48,754 bases of DNA from Pedobacter miscanthi (lineage in GTDB: Bacteria; Bacteroidota; Bacteroidia; Sphingobacteriales; Sphingobacteriaceae). This document shows positions 1 to 7,469 of this stretch, one piece after another (positions within the stretch are counted from its first letter, which is position 1; the number at the start of each line of letters is the position of its first letter). Both the position numbers and the translations under genes were made by a program. The stretch spans positions 1-48,754 of the forward strand of contig NZ_QNQU01000021.1 of the NCBI RefSeq assembly GCF_003315595.1, read 5' to 3'. The notes under the pieces were generated by a model that was not told the origin of the DNA, ran no database searches, and saw only the letters and a list, made by a program, of their open reading frames with translations.

Positions 1-31
1 ACCACTTGAACTAAGATCACTTTTATTACAT

Positions 32-89
32 AGATACTGATCGAAGTGGTTCTGATTTTTCATCAGAAAGAACGGAGAGCAGGACTGGC
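32..89 (+). repeat. Structured intergenic repeat, copy 1
   Basis: A stem of seven perfect pairs (50-56 with 62-68, arms TTCTGAT/ATCAGAA, loop TTTTC) sits inside a conserved frame that ends GAGAGCAGGACTG. The same frame recurs at 5782-5835, where the stem reads TTCCGAT/ATCGGAA, a compensatory C-G to T-A change. The outer stem (ACTG with CAGG) is weaker here than in copy 2. It lies beyond the terminator of the xylose block, perhaps 3' of a plus-strand gene left of the window. Its function is unknown. Confidence 0.6.
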
Positions 90-153
90 CTCATCTAAAC
101 GGTACTACATTTGCTTTCCAAAAAACAATACTATATTATCGGTTTCTGCTAGA

Positions 154-187
154 CAAAAAAAGCTTTCCGGTATGCCCAGAAAGCTTT
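154..187 (-). terminator. Rho-independent terminator of the xylose block
   Basis: Arms AAAGCTTTC (159-167) and GAAAGCTTT (179-187) are perfectly complementary over 9 bp with an 11-base loop. Read on the minus strand, the hairpin is followed by a run of T residues. It lies 21 bases after the stop codon of the symporter gene. Confidence 0.85.
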
Positions 188-207
188 AAAATATTTAATA
201 AGGAATT

Positions 208-1884
208 TTACCAGTAAATACCGTAAAGGGCTACCAGTAGACCGATAATGATCAAAGCACCAACCGCAAAGCTGGTAGTGGTTTTAAACATTTTCGAATC
301 GATTTCCAATCCTTTAGGATTTACACCGTTTTTATTCTCGAATAAACTGATAATTACCATTCCGATGATACAGAATACGAATACAAAACCCATCCTGTCT
401 AAAAAAGGGATTTCGTAAATGCCCGCTCCATTTTTAACCGAAAAGCCCATGCCTGATAACCAGGAAAGATCGGTCCAGCCTGGAAGGAATTTTAACAGTA
501 AGGATAAACCAAAACCGCCAATGGTTGCAAAAAGTGCTGCGTTTGAAGTTGCCCGTTTCCAGAAGAAACCAAGGATAAACATGGCAAAGATACCCGGCGA
601 TACAAAACCGGTGTACTCTTGGATATACTGGAATCCACCTTTTTTATCAATACCCAAATGAGGGGCAATTAAAACGCCCAAAACCATGGCTACAACAACT
701 GCAATTTTACCGGTTAATACCAGGTTTTTTTCAGAAGCATCGGTTTTTAATACTTTTTTATAGATATCTAAAGTAAAAATGGTGGCAATACTATTTGCTT
801 TACCTGCTAACGAAGCTACTACTGCAGCCGTTAATGCTGCAAATGATAAACCTTTTAAGCCTGCAGGCAATAAGTTAAGCAGTACCGGGTAAGCACGATC
901 AGGGTTAACCGATCCGCCCTGCAACATCTCGGTTTGAAAAGCACCATCTTTATATAATACATAAGCAGCAATACCTGGCAATACCACGATAATCGGCATT
1001 AGTAATTTTAAGAAAGCCGCGAATAAAATACCACCTCGTGCAGTTTTTAAATCAGCACCTAAAGCGCGTTGAGTAATGTACTGGTTACAGCCCCAATAAT
1101 TCAGGTTAACAATCCACATACCGCCTACAAGCACGCTCAAACCTGGTAAATCAATATAATTTTCGTTATCCGGTTTTAAAATCATGTGGAAATGCTCCGA
1201 TGCTTTGCTGGTCATTAAGCTGTAGCCTTCAAAAATACCCGACGTGCCGTAATGTGTAGAAACAAGGTTTAAGGCTAAATAAGTAGTGGCCAGGCCGCCC
1301 AAAATCAGGAAAAACACCTGTATTACATCGGTATAACCGATTACTTTCATCCCGCCCAATGTAATTACAATGGCAAAAATAGCAATGGCATACATACAAA
1401 AAGTGAGGTCGAAGCCAGAAATACTGCTTACTGCCAGTGCACCCAAATAAAGGATTGAAGTTAAATTTACAACCACATATAGCAATAACCAGAACACCGC
1501 CATAATCATGGCTACTGTACCATTATAACGTTGATGCAGGAATTGAGGCATCGTTGCGATCTTGTTTTTCAGGTAAACCGGAATAAAGAAAACGGCAACA
1601 ATTACCAGGGTAAGGGCAGCCATCCACTCGTAAGTTGCAATTGCCAGTCCCATCTTAAAACCCGATCCGCTCATGCCGATAAACTGTTCGGCCGAAATAT
1701 TGGATGCGATTAAAGATGCACCGATAGCCCACCAGGTAAGCGATCCTTCTGCCAGAAAATAGTCTTTTGAGCCTGTTGATGCGGATTTTTTCTTATTGTA
1801 GATGTACAGACCGTAAGCAGCCACAATGACGAAGTAGATTGCAAAAACAATGTAATCCTTCGAGTCCAATAAATTTTGTTTCAT
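208..1884 (-). CDS. Sodium/sugar symporter (SSS/SGLT family), probably xylose
   Basis: A 558-residue inner-membrane protein with about 14 hydrophobic segments, the usual size for the solute:sodium symporter family. It carries SGLT hallmarks: the N-terminal SNISAEQFIGMSGSG segment and the NYWGCNQYITQRALGA block in the middle. These proteins import a sugar with Na+. Substrate is inferred from context: it is the last gene of a minus-strand xylB-xylA-symporter block, so xylose is the best guess. The 340-base gap after xylA contains a hairpin and a repeat fragment, so its level may differ from that of xylB and xylA. A strong terminator follows. Glucose or another sugar cannot be excluded from sequence alone. 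Confidence 0.85.
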   Translation of the reverse strand: MKQNLLDSKDYIVFAIYFVIVAAYGLYIYNKKKSASTGSKDYFLAEGSLTWWAIGASLIASNISAEQFIGMSGSGFKMGLAIATYEWMAALTLVIVAVFFIPVYLKNKIATMPQFLHQRYNGTVAMIMAVFWLLLYVVVNLTSILYLGALAVSSISGFDLTFCMYAIAIFAIVITLGGMKVIGYTDVIQVFFLILGGLATTYLALNLVSTHYGTSGIFEGYSLMTSKASEHFHMILKPDNENYIDLPGLSVLVGGMWIVNLNYWGCNQYITQRALGADLKTARGGILFAAFLKLLMPIIVVLPGIAAYVLYKDGAFQTEMLQGGSVNPDRAYPVLLNLLPAGLKGLSFAALTAAVVASLAGKANSIATIFTLDIYKKVLKTDASEKNLVLTGKIAVVVAMVLGVLIAPHLGIDKKGGFQYIQEYTGFVSPGIFAMFILGFFWKRATSNAALFATIGGFGLSLLLKFLPGWTDLSWLSGMGFSVKNGAGIYEIPFLDRMGFVFVFCIIGMVIISLFENKNGVNPKGLEIDSKMFKTTTSFAVGALIIIGLLVALYGIYW

Positions 1885-2128
1885 TAATTAATAGCGGTTA
1901 TTTGGTTTAGAAAGTTAAATGTAATAAAATCATGAAATAATACCTGCTTTTTTTCAAATCAAAAAGTGTTAAATTGACATTTATTAATCCGCAGGACATT
2001 AAAAATGAATCTTATGGTAACAGATTAAACCAAAGTTAGTGGTGTGTGAGCATACAGGCCCCGTGGGCTGGACCTTTATCGCTTTCGTTATTTCTACTGT
2101 AGTAAAGAAATTTTTAAACAAGATTATG

Positions 2129-2173
2129 ATCTATAGATCTCTCCATTTCGCTATGCTTCAGTCGAGAGGACGG
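2129..2173. repeat. Family A palindromic repeat, fragment
   Basis: The segment matches the right half of the copy at 13182-13265 (AGATCTCTCCATTTCGCT, then CTTCAGTCGAGA). The left arm is missing, so this is a decayed or partial copy. Confidence 0.75.
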
Positions 2174-2189
2174 GTTTTATTTAAGCAAA

Positions 2190-2211
2190 TGGTCCGTGAA
2201 GACACGGACCA
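2190..2211. repeat. Hairpin TGGTCCGTG/CACGGACCA
   Basis: A perfect 9-bp stem with loop AAGA lies 14 bases after the xylA stop codon. No T-run follows directly on the minus strand, so it is more likely an RNA-stabilising, processing or partial-termination site, or a repeat, than a complete terminator. Inference only. Confidence 0.55.
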
Positions 2212-2224
2212 CGGCGTGTGGAAT

Positions 2225-3556
2225 TTAAATATACCTGTTAATCAGGTTTTCCAGGTATTCCTGTTTTCCGCTGCGTACTTCAGGCTCACCATTTTCTGCT
2301 GCGTAATTTCTAAGATCTTCCAAACTTAATTTACCCTGTTCAAATTCTGCTCCCTTACCACTGTCGAAAGATGCGTAACGGTCAGCCCTTATTTTTTTGT
2401 AATCAGATTTTTGGAGAATGGCATCAGCAGTAACCAAAGCTCTTGCAAAAATGTCCATGCCGCCCACATGCGCATAAAACAAATCTTTAGGATCGGTAGA
2501 GTTACGGCGGATTTTCGCATCAAAGTTTACGCCTCCGCCCTGAAAACCACCGCCTTCTAAAATAATCAGCATGGTTTCGGTTAGTTCATTAATATCATTC
2601 GGAAACTGATCAGTATCCCAGCCGTTCTGGTAGTCGCCACGGTTGGCATCAATCGATCCCAATAAGCCGTTATCGACCGCCACCTGCAATTCGTGCTGAA
2701 AAGTATGACCGGCCAGCGTAGCGTGATTAACCTCCAGGTTTAATTTAAAATCGCCCAGCAGATCGTATTGCTGTAAAAAACCTTTAACCGTAGCTGCATC
2801 ATAATCATACTGGTGTTTTGATGGTTCGCATGGTTTAGGTTCAATAAGGAAAGCGCCTTTAAAACCCTGTTTACGTGCATAATCTTTGGCAGTATGTAGA
2901 AATTTAGCCAAATGCTCCTGCTCTCGTTTCATATTGGTGTTTAAAAGGCTCATGTAACCTTCACGTCCACCCCAGAACACATAATTTTCGCCACCCAAAG
3001 CAATTGTAGCATCTAAAGCTGCTTTAACCTGTGCGGCGCCGTGTGCCAGTACATGGAAATCGGGATTGGTTGATGCACCATTCATGTAACGTTTATGGCT
3101 GAACAAGTTGGCTGTTCCCCAAAGTAATTTCACACCGCTTTCGGCCTGTTTCTGTTTGGCATATTCTACCAGGGTTTGCAGCCTGCGTTCGTTTTCGGCA
3201 ACATCATCGGTATAATCTACCACGTCCACATCGTGGAAACAGTAATAAGGGATCTGCATTTTAGTAATAAACTCAAATGCGGCATCCATTTTATCTTTTG
3301 CCCTTTCTACGGCATCTTTTTTTTCATCCCATGGAAAAACATGTGTTGCGCCACCAAAAGGATCGGAACCATTGCCGTTAAATGAGTGCCAATAGGCACA
3401 GGCAAATTTAAAGTGTTCGTTCATGGTTTTGCCGGCCACTACCTTATTGGCATCGTACCACCTAAAAGCTAATGGGTTATCGCTGGTTAAACCTTCAAAC
3501 CGGACCTGCTCTATGCCTTTAAAAAATTCTTTTGCTCCTGTTACTACTTTTGTCAT
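2225..3556 (-). CDS. xylA: Xylose isomerase
   Basis: Converts D-xylose to D-xylulose in the cytoplasm. The 443-residue length matches class II (long) xylose isomerases. Visible signatures include YYCFHDVDVVD with the catalytic histidine, the metal-ligand strand GAFLIEPKPCEPSKHQYD, and NLEVNHATLAGHTFQHEL. It follows xylB with a 147-base spacer containing a palindromic repeat, and precedes a sodium/sugar symporter. It is probably transcribed from the LacI-type promoter upstream of xylB, since no promoter element is evident directly in front. The ATG at 3556 gives the expected N-terminus. Confidence 0.97.
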   Translation of the reverse strand: MTKVVTGAKEFFKGIEQVRFEGLTSDNPLAFRWYDANKVVAGKTMNEHFKFACAYWHSFNGNGSDPFGGATHVFPWDEKKDAVERAKDKMDAAFEFITKMQIPYYCFHDVDVVDYTDDVAENERRLQTLVEYAKQKQAESGVKLLWGTANLFSHKRYMNGASTNPDFHVLAHGAAQVKAALDATIALGGENYVFWGGREGYMSLLNTNMKREQEHLAKFLHTAKDYARKQGFKGAFLIEPKPCEPSKHQYDYDAATVKGFLQQYDLLGDFKLNLEVNHATLAGHTFQHELQVAVDNGLLGSIDANRGDYQNGWDTDQFPNDINELTETMLIILEGGGFQGGGVNFDAKIRRNSTDPKDLFYAHVGGMDIFARALVTADAILQKSDYKKIRADRYASFDSGKGAEFEQGKLSLEDLRNYAAENGEPEVRSGKQEYLENLINRYI

Positions 3557-3599
3557 GTGTTTTTGTTTTTTCGGTTAATCTTTTCGTTGATGGTTTATT

Positions 3600-3698
3600 G
3601 CTTGATAGTTCATGGCCGATAGTTTATTGGATCATGATTTGTTAGTTGATAGCTTATAATAAACTTATCTATGAGCCAATAGACCATGAGCCATGAAC
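3600..3698. repeat. Family E intergenic repeat (GTTCATGG...CCATGAAC)
   Basis: The spacer between xylB and xylA is a long imperfect palindrome: GTTCATGG near 3607 pairs with CCATGAAC near 3690, and ATTGG pairs with CCAAT further in. Words such as GATAGTTCATGG, GATAGTTTATTGG and GTTGATAGCTTATA repeat with variation. Similar words (GGTTCATGG, GGCTCATGG, GGTTGATAG) occur at 6453-6520. It has no coding potential. Confidence 0.5.
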
Positions 3699-3703
3699 CT
3701 AAT

Positions 3704-5185
3704 TTATTTTGCTAATTCTTTTTCCAATATTTCTTTCCAATCCTGATAAATCGGCTCATATAATCCCGAATTTTCCGGTTTTAATGTTTTAATTACCTCA
3801 TGTTTATTAAATGCATCTTCAGCACGCTCAAAAATACCTGCACCAATGCCTGCGCCCAGAGCCGCGCCCACACTTCCATCGTTTTCATATAATTCAACCG
3901 GGATACCGGTTACATCCACGAAAGTTTGCGCAAAAACTTCGCTTAAAAAGAGGTTTGCCATTCCGGCGCGGATTACTTTGGGCTCCATACCATTTTCGCG
4001 CATAATATCCAGTCCATAGCGGAAAGCAAATGCAATTCCTTCCTGCACTGCCCTGAAAATGGTTGATTGATTATGTGTATTTAAGTCGATTCCCAATAAT
4101 TGTGCACCGGTATATTTATTGTTCAGCATCCGTTCGGCACCATTGCCAAAGGGCAGCACTTTTAGTCCATTGCTTCCTACTGGTGCTTCGGCGGCCAGGT
4201 TATTCAGTTCTGCATAGGTAGCTTTTGGAGCGAAGTTATGTTTGGCCCAGCGGTACATACTCCCCGTGCCATTAATACAAAGGAGTACGCCGGTATGTTT
4301 TTCGGCTGCCGAATAGGTTACGTGAGCAAACGTATTTACCCTCGATTGCTTATCGTAGGTTAAACCGTCGCTTACGCCATAAATTACACCCGAGGTACCT
4401 GCTGTTGCAGCCACTTCGCCTGGTTTTAATACATTTAAAGAAAGTGCATTGTTGGGCTGATCGCCAGACTTATAAGCAACGGGGATACCTGCGGTTAAGC
4501 CTAATAACGAAGCGATATCAGTTTTTAAATGGCCATGTGCAGAAAATAATGGTTTTATGGTGGGGATAAGCTGTTCATCAATACCATAATGGTTCAGCAC
4601 ATCTTTAGAAATTTCGTGGTTTTCGAAATCCCAGAAAATCCCTTCCGAAAGCGCGGAGATACTGGTTGTAATTTTGCCTGTTAGTTTCATGGCAATGAAA
4701 TCGCCAGGCAGCATAACCTTATCTATCTGTTTATAAATATCCGGTTCGTTTGCCTTTACCCAGGCTAGTTTTGAGGCGGTGAAGTTCCCGGGAGAGTTTA
4801 GCAAGTGTTTCAAAGATTTCTCGGCACCAATGGCCTCAAAAGCGCCGTTACCCAGTTCAACCGCTCTGCTATCGCACCAGATTATGCTATCGCGTAAAAC
4901 CTGTTGATTTTGATCTACCACTACCAGTCCATGCATCTGATAGGCAATACCTATTGATTTGATTTCTTTAGGATCGAACAAGCCGCTGGCATTTAATTTA
5001 AGTATCGTCTGCTGAACATTTTGCCACCAATCATTGGGCGACTGCTCTGCCCAGCCCGGTTGCAGTGATTTAATTGCTGTTTCCTCTTCGGGATATTGAA
5101 CAGTAAGCACTTTTTTTTGCGTGGCCACATCAACAACTGCAACTTTTATAGAGGAGGTACCTAAATCGATTCCTAATAAATACAT
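3704..5185 (-). CDS. xylB: Xylulokinase
   Basis: Phosphorylates D-xylulose to xylulose-5-phosphate, feeding the pentose phosphate pathway. It is 493 residues long, normal for FGGY carbohydrate kinases. The N-terminus carries the phosphate-1 loop GIDLGTSSIKVAV; GWAEQSPNDWW and IWCDSRAVEL are xylulokinase-type motifs. The second FGGY domain carries GTSGVIYGVSDG and GNGAERMLNNKYTGA. It is first in the minus-strand xylose block. A promoter at 5226-5256 overlaps a LacI-type operator at 5209-5228, just upstream of the ATG. No regulator gene for it is present in the window. Confidence 0.96.
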   Translation of the reverse strand: MYLLGIDLGTSSIKVAVVDVATQKKVLTVQYPEEETAIKSLQPGWAEQSPNDWWQNVQQTILKLNASGLFDPKEIKSIGIAYQMHGLVVVDQNQQVLRDSIIWCDSRAVELGNGAFEAIGAEKSLKHLLNSPGNFTASKLAWVKANEPDIYKQIDKVMLPGDFIAMKLTGKITTSISALSEGIFWDFENHEISKDVLNHYGIDEQLIPTIKPLFSAHGHLKTDIASLLGLTAGIPVAYKSGDQPNNALSLNVLKPGEVAATAGTSGVIYGVSDGLTYDKQSRVNTFAHVTYSAAEKHTGVLLCINGTGSMYRWAKHNFAPKATYAELNNLAAEAPVGSNGLKVLPFGNGAERMLNNKYTGAQLLGIDLNTHNQSTIFRAVQEGIAFAFRYGLDIMRENGMEPKVIRAGMANLFLSEVFAQTFVDVTGIPVELYENDGSVGAALGAGIGAGIFERAEDAFNKHEVIKTLKPENSGLYEPIYQDWKEILEKELAK

Positions 5186-5208
5186 GTTTAAAATTATTTT
5201 ATATCTGG

Positions 5209-5228
5209 TTATGCAAACGGTTGCATAA
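5209..5228. promoter_or_regulatory. LacI-family operator upstream of xylB
   Basis: Perfect 8-bp arms TTATGCAA and TTGCATAA flank an ACGG centre, with the CG dyad typical of LacI/GalR-family operators. It ends 24 bases upstream of the xylB start and overlaps the -7 element, so a bound repressor would block initiation. The binding protein is not encoded here. Visible directly as a palindrome; the LacI assignment is from known family operator shape. Confidence 0.8.
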
Positions 5229-5256
5229 AGATAAACGTAAAAATATAAATCGCAAA
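5226..5256 (-). promoter_or_regulatory. Promoter of the xylose block
   Basis: On the minus strand a -33 box TTTG (plus 5253-5256) is separated by 19 bases from TATCTTTA (plus 5226-5233), a one-mismatch copy of the Bacteroidota -7 element TAnnTTTG. Transcription would begin inside the adjoining operator. Confidence 0.65.
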
Positions 5257-5356
5257 TTTTTTATATAATCATACGTATTATCACATCTGCAAATTGATTT
5301 TCAACATCCTTAACCAGTGATAATTTATATTTTTGGAGAGATATATTAAAAATTAC

Positions 5357-5695
5357 ATGATGGAACAGATTACCTGGGATGATTTTGAAAAAGTAGAATT
5401 AAGGGTGGGCACTATTTTAGAAGCGTTTGAGTTTCCTGAAGCCCGCAGACCCGCATATAAAGTAAAAGTAGATTTTGGAGCGTTTGGTATAAAAATGAGC
5501 AGCGCACAGATTACCAAACATTATACATTGGAAGAGCTGCCCGGAAAACAGATTGTTGGTGTAATTAACTTCCCCAAAAAGCAGATCGGCAAGTTTATGT
5601 CCGAATTTTTGGTTACCGGTTTTGCTGATGAAAATGGTGATATCGTATTAGCTGCAGTGCAAAGCAAGGTACCTAACGGGAGTAAATTGGTTTAG
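5357..5695 (+). CDS. CsaA-like tRNA-binding domain protein
   Basis: A 112-residue single-domain protein of the tRNA-binding (OB-fold, EMAP/Trbp111-like) family. The sequence ITWDDFEKVELRVGTI, FPEARRPAYKVKVDFG, MSSAQITKHY and NFPKKQIGKFMSEFLVTG follows CsaA proteins along the full length. CsaA binds tRNA and has been described as a secretion-related chaperone in Bacillus; its role in Bacteroidota is not known. Start: the ATG at 5357 (or 5360, giving MEQITW) is preferred to the upstream TTG at 5333, which lies beside a promoter-like TATATTTT stretch. Monocistronic, followed by a 14-bp hairpin. Confidence 0.88.
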   Translation: MMEQITWDDFEKVELRVGTILEAFEFPEARRPAYKVKVDFGAFGIKMSSAQITKHYTLEELPGKQIVGVINFPKKQIGKFMSEFLVTGFADENGDIVLAAVQSKVPNGSKLV

Positions 5696-5710
5696 GGCTG
5701 ACTTACGCCC

Positions 5711-5759
5711 GACTTCCGAAGTTTTGCCACCGATTTGGGCCATCTAAACTTCGGAAGTC
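5711..5759. repeat. Family C hairpin, copy 1
   Basis: Perfect 14-bp inverted arms (GACTTCCGAAGTTT, 5711-5724; complement at 5746-5759) with a 21-base loop. No T-run follows. It is related in layout and sequence to the hairpins at 8323-8365 and 38251-38296. It lies 15 bases after the csaA-like gene and could end or stabilise its mRNA. Confidence 0.65.
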
Positions 5760-5781
5760 TTCGCACAAACCTTTGTAAAAT

Positions 5782-5835
5782 AGCCCTGATTGAAGTGATT
5801 CCGATTTTTCATCGGAAGTAACGAAAAGCAGGACT
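5782..5835 (+). repeat. Structured intergenic repeat, copy 2
   Basis: The inner stem TTCCGAT/ATCGGAA (5799-5805 with 5811-5817, loop TTTTC) lies inside an outer pairing AGCCCTG (5782-5788) with CAGGACT (5829-5835). Copy 1 at 32-89 shares the frame but has a compensated base pair in the inner stem. It is on the same strand as, and downstream of, the csaA-like gene. Possibly a 3'-end RNA element; function unknown. Confidence 0.65.
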
Positions 5836-5946
5836 GCAACAACCGATAAGCACGGAAACTGCGCTTCAAAAAATTATCTTTAGATTTCCGAAATTCGCCT
5901 GCGCCTTACCTATCAGAAATTCCGGAAGTCTGGCTGCTTAAAACCC

Positions 5947-5954
5947 TATATTTG
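5947..5954 (+). promoter_or_regulatory. -7 element of tadA (leaderless type)
   Basis: TATATTTG is a perfect TAnnTTTG match and ends only four bases before the tadA ATG. Initiation 5-7 bases after the element would put the mRNA 5' end at the start codon. No clear TTTG box at -33. Confidence 0.6.
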
Positions 5955-5958
5955 CCCT

Positions 5959-6426
5959 ATGAGTTTTTACAATTTCGAAAATACTGATCCTGAAGAAGAA
6001 GACATCCATTACATGAAGCTTGCTTTGGAAGAAGCCCAAAAAGCTTTAGCAGCAGATGAAATCCCGATTGGTGCCATTGTGGTAAGTAAAAACCGGATTA
6101 TTGGCCGGGGTTATAACCTTACCGAGCGTTTTAACGATGTTACGGCACATGCCGAAATGCAGGCTTTTACCTCGGCAGCCCAAACTATTGGCGGAAAATA
6201 TTTAAGGGATTGTACTTTATACGTAACCATCGAACCTTGTGTAATGTGTGCCGGTGCCAGTTACTGGACACAGATTGGCCGCATTGTTTATGGTGCCCGA
6301 GAAGAAAAAAGAGGATTTATCTCCAAAAATGCAAATCTGCTCCATCCTAAAACGGTGCTGAAAGGTGGGATAATGGCAGAAGAATGCGGCACTTTGATGA
6401 AAGGATTTTTTGCGAGGAAGCGATAG
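5959..6426 (+). CDS. tadA: tRNA adenosine(34) deaminase
   Basis: Deaminates A34 to inosine in tRNA-Arg(ACG), needed to read CGN codons. The 155-residue protein has the zinc-dependent deaminase motifs: HAE at residues 64-66 (H64 ligand, E66 proton shuttle) and PCVMC with C94 and C97 as ligands. DEIPIGAIVV and the C-terminal GTLMKGFFARKR also fit TadA. A guanine or cytosine deaminase of the same fold is less likely. Transcribed alone; its -7 element TATATTTG stops four bases before ATG, predicting a leaderless message. Confidence 0.95.
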   Translation: MSFYNFENTDPEEEDIHYMKLALEEAQKALAADEIPIGAIVVSKNRIIGRGYNLTERFNDVTAHAEMQAFTSAAQTIGGKYLRDCTLYVTIEPCVMCAGASYWTQIGRIVYGAREEKRGFISKNANLLHPKTVLKGGIMAEECGTLMKGFFARKR

Positions 6427-6762
6427 GATGCGCTGGCCTGGTGTAAGGATTGGTTCATGGCTTTATAGCAAATGTTAATGGCTCATGGTATTATGGTTGA
6501 TAGTCTACAGCCTATTTTCAACCGTTTATAGTAAAAGAATCATTTAGGAAATGTTGCGATCAAACTTCGTCTCTGATCCAAAAAACATTGACCATGTACG
6601 AAAGAAAAACGCTTTCCTCGTTTAACCTTCCAACATTCAACCCCTCTTACATTACAACATTAGCCCAGAAAACGATTTGATGATAATAACATGAACAAAT
6701 CTTAACGTTCTAATGTTATATTTGCTACTAGAAATATTTTTAAATCTTAAAACATAAACATT
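6427..6762. other. Intergenic region between tadA and sodA
   Basis: No gene seen. 6453-6530 carries family E repeat words (GGTTCATGG, GGCTCATGG, GGTTGATAG). 6540-6700 shows nothing recognisable. The sodA -7 element lies at 6717-6724. Confidence 0.55.
6717..6724 (+). promoter_or_regulatory. -7 element of sodA
   Basis: TATATTTG matches TAnnTTTG perfectly and lies 38 bases upstream of the sodA start. No clear -33 TTTG at the usual 19-21 base distance. Confidence 0.55.
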
Positions 6763-7371
6763 ATGGCTTTTGAATTACCTGCGTTACATTACGCAACCGA
6801 TGCATTAGAACCGCATATCGATAAAACTACGATGGAAATCCACCACGATAAACATCACCAGGCTTACGTTACCAACTTAAACAAAGCGTTGGAAGGTAAA
6901 CCTGAAGCGACTTCGAGCATCGAGGAAATTGTAAAACACATTTCAAAATTCCCTGCTGCTGTTAGAAACAATGGTGGCGGTCATTATAACCACTCTTTAT
7001 TCTGGAACATTTTAGGCCCAAATAAAGGTGGCGAGCCAACCGGCGATTTAGCTAAAGCAATTAACGAAACTTTCGGTTCATTTGCTGATCTTAAAACTAA
7101 ATTACAGGAAGCTGGTGCTACACGTTTCGGTTCGGGCTGGGCCTGGTTATCGGTTGGTGCTGATAAAAAACTTCAGGTTTCTTCTACTCCAAACCAGGAT
7201 AACCCTTTAATGGATGTTGCTGAAGTAAAAGGTACTCCAATTTTAGGTATTGATGTTTGGGAACACGCTTATTACTTAAAATACCAGAACAAACGCCCTG
7301 ATTATTTAGCGGCCATCTGGAATGTAATTAACTGGGATGCAGTTGCAGAACTTTATAAAAAAGCTTTGTAA
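6763..7371 (+). CDS. sodA: Superoxide dismutase, Fe/Mn type
   Basis: Disproportionates superoxide to hydrogen peroxide and oxygen. The 202-residue protein starts AFELPALHYATDALEPHID and keeps the metal ligands: the first histidine of HHDKHHQAYV (H27), the histidine of NHSLFW, and the D and H of DVWEHAYYLKYQNKRPDYL. GATRFGSGWAWL is the family signature. Metal choice (Fe, Mn or cambialistic) cannot be settled by eye. No signal peptide, so cytoplasmic. It is monocistronic: own -7 element upstream and a strong hairpin terminator after. Confidence 0.96.
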   Translation: MAFELPALHYATDALEPHIDKTTMEIHHDKHHQAYVTNLNKALEGKPEATSSIEEIVKHISKFPAAVRNNGGGHYNHSLFWNILGPNKGGEPTGDLAKAINETFGSFADLKTKLQEAGATRFGSGWAWLSVGADKKLQVSSTPNQDNPLMDVAEVKGTPILGIDVWEHAYYLKYQNKRPDYLAAIWNVINWDAVAELYKKAL

Positions 7372-7394
7372 GCTACAATTCAATAAAATTATAA

Positions 7395-7429
7395 GAAAGT
7401 CCTGATGTAAATCGGGACTTTCTTGTTTT
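7395..7429 (+). terminator. Terminator of sodA
   Basis: Arms GAAAGTCC (7395-7402) and GGACTTTC (7415-7422) pair perfectly, extended by GAT/ATC around a GTAA loop, followed by TTGTTTT. Confidence 0.88.
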
Positions 7430-7441
7430 AAGATAATTAAG

Positions 7442-7449
7442 TAACTTTG
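7442..7449 (+). promoter_or_regulatory. -7 element of the Spy-like gene
   Basis: TAACTTTG is a perfect TAnnTTTG match, 20 bases before the ATG at 7470. It supports the downstream start choice. Only a TTG, at a short spacing, is seen at -33. Confidence 0.5.
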
Positions 7450-7469
7450 CGCCTACTAAAATGTTCGAA

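Larger units (their letters stand above)
1885..2224. other. Intergenic region between xylA and the symporter gene
   Basis: No convincing gene is present. It is AT-rich next to the symporter start (1885-2040), then holds a fragment of the palindromic repeat family A (2129-2173) and a 9-bp hairpin (2190-2211). An open frame crossing this region on the plus strand is made of repeat and antisense xylA sequence and is not supported. Confidence 0.6.

Noticed and set aside
2039..2329. Plus-strand reading frame of 96 codons
   Set aside because: It is made of a repeat fragment, a hairpin and antisense sequence of xylA; no protein-like composition.
5333..5356. TTG start for the csaA-like gene
   Set aside because: It overlaps a promoter-like AT stretch, and the extra residues have no counterpart in CsaA proteins.
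7395..7422. A small regulatory RNA or riboswitch after sodA
   Set aside because: The structure is a single stem with a T-rich tail right after the stop codon, fully explained as a terminator.
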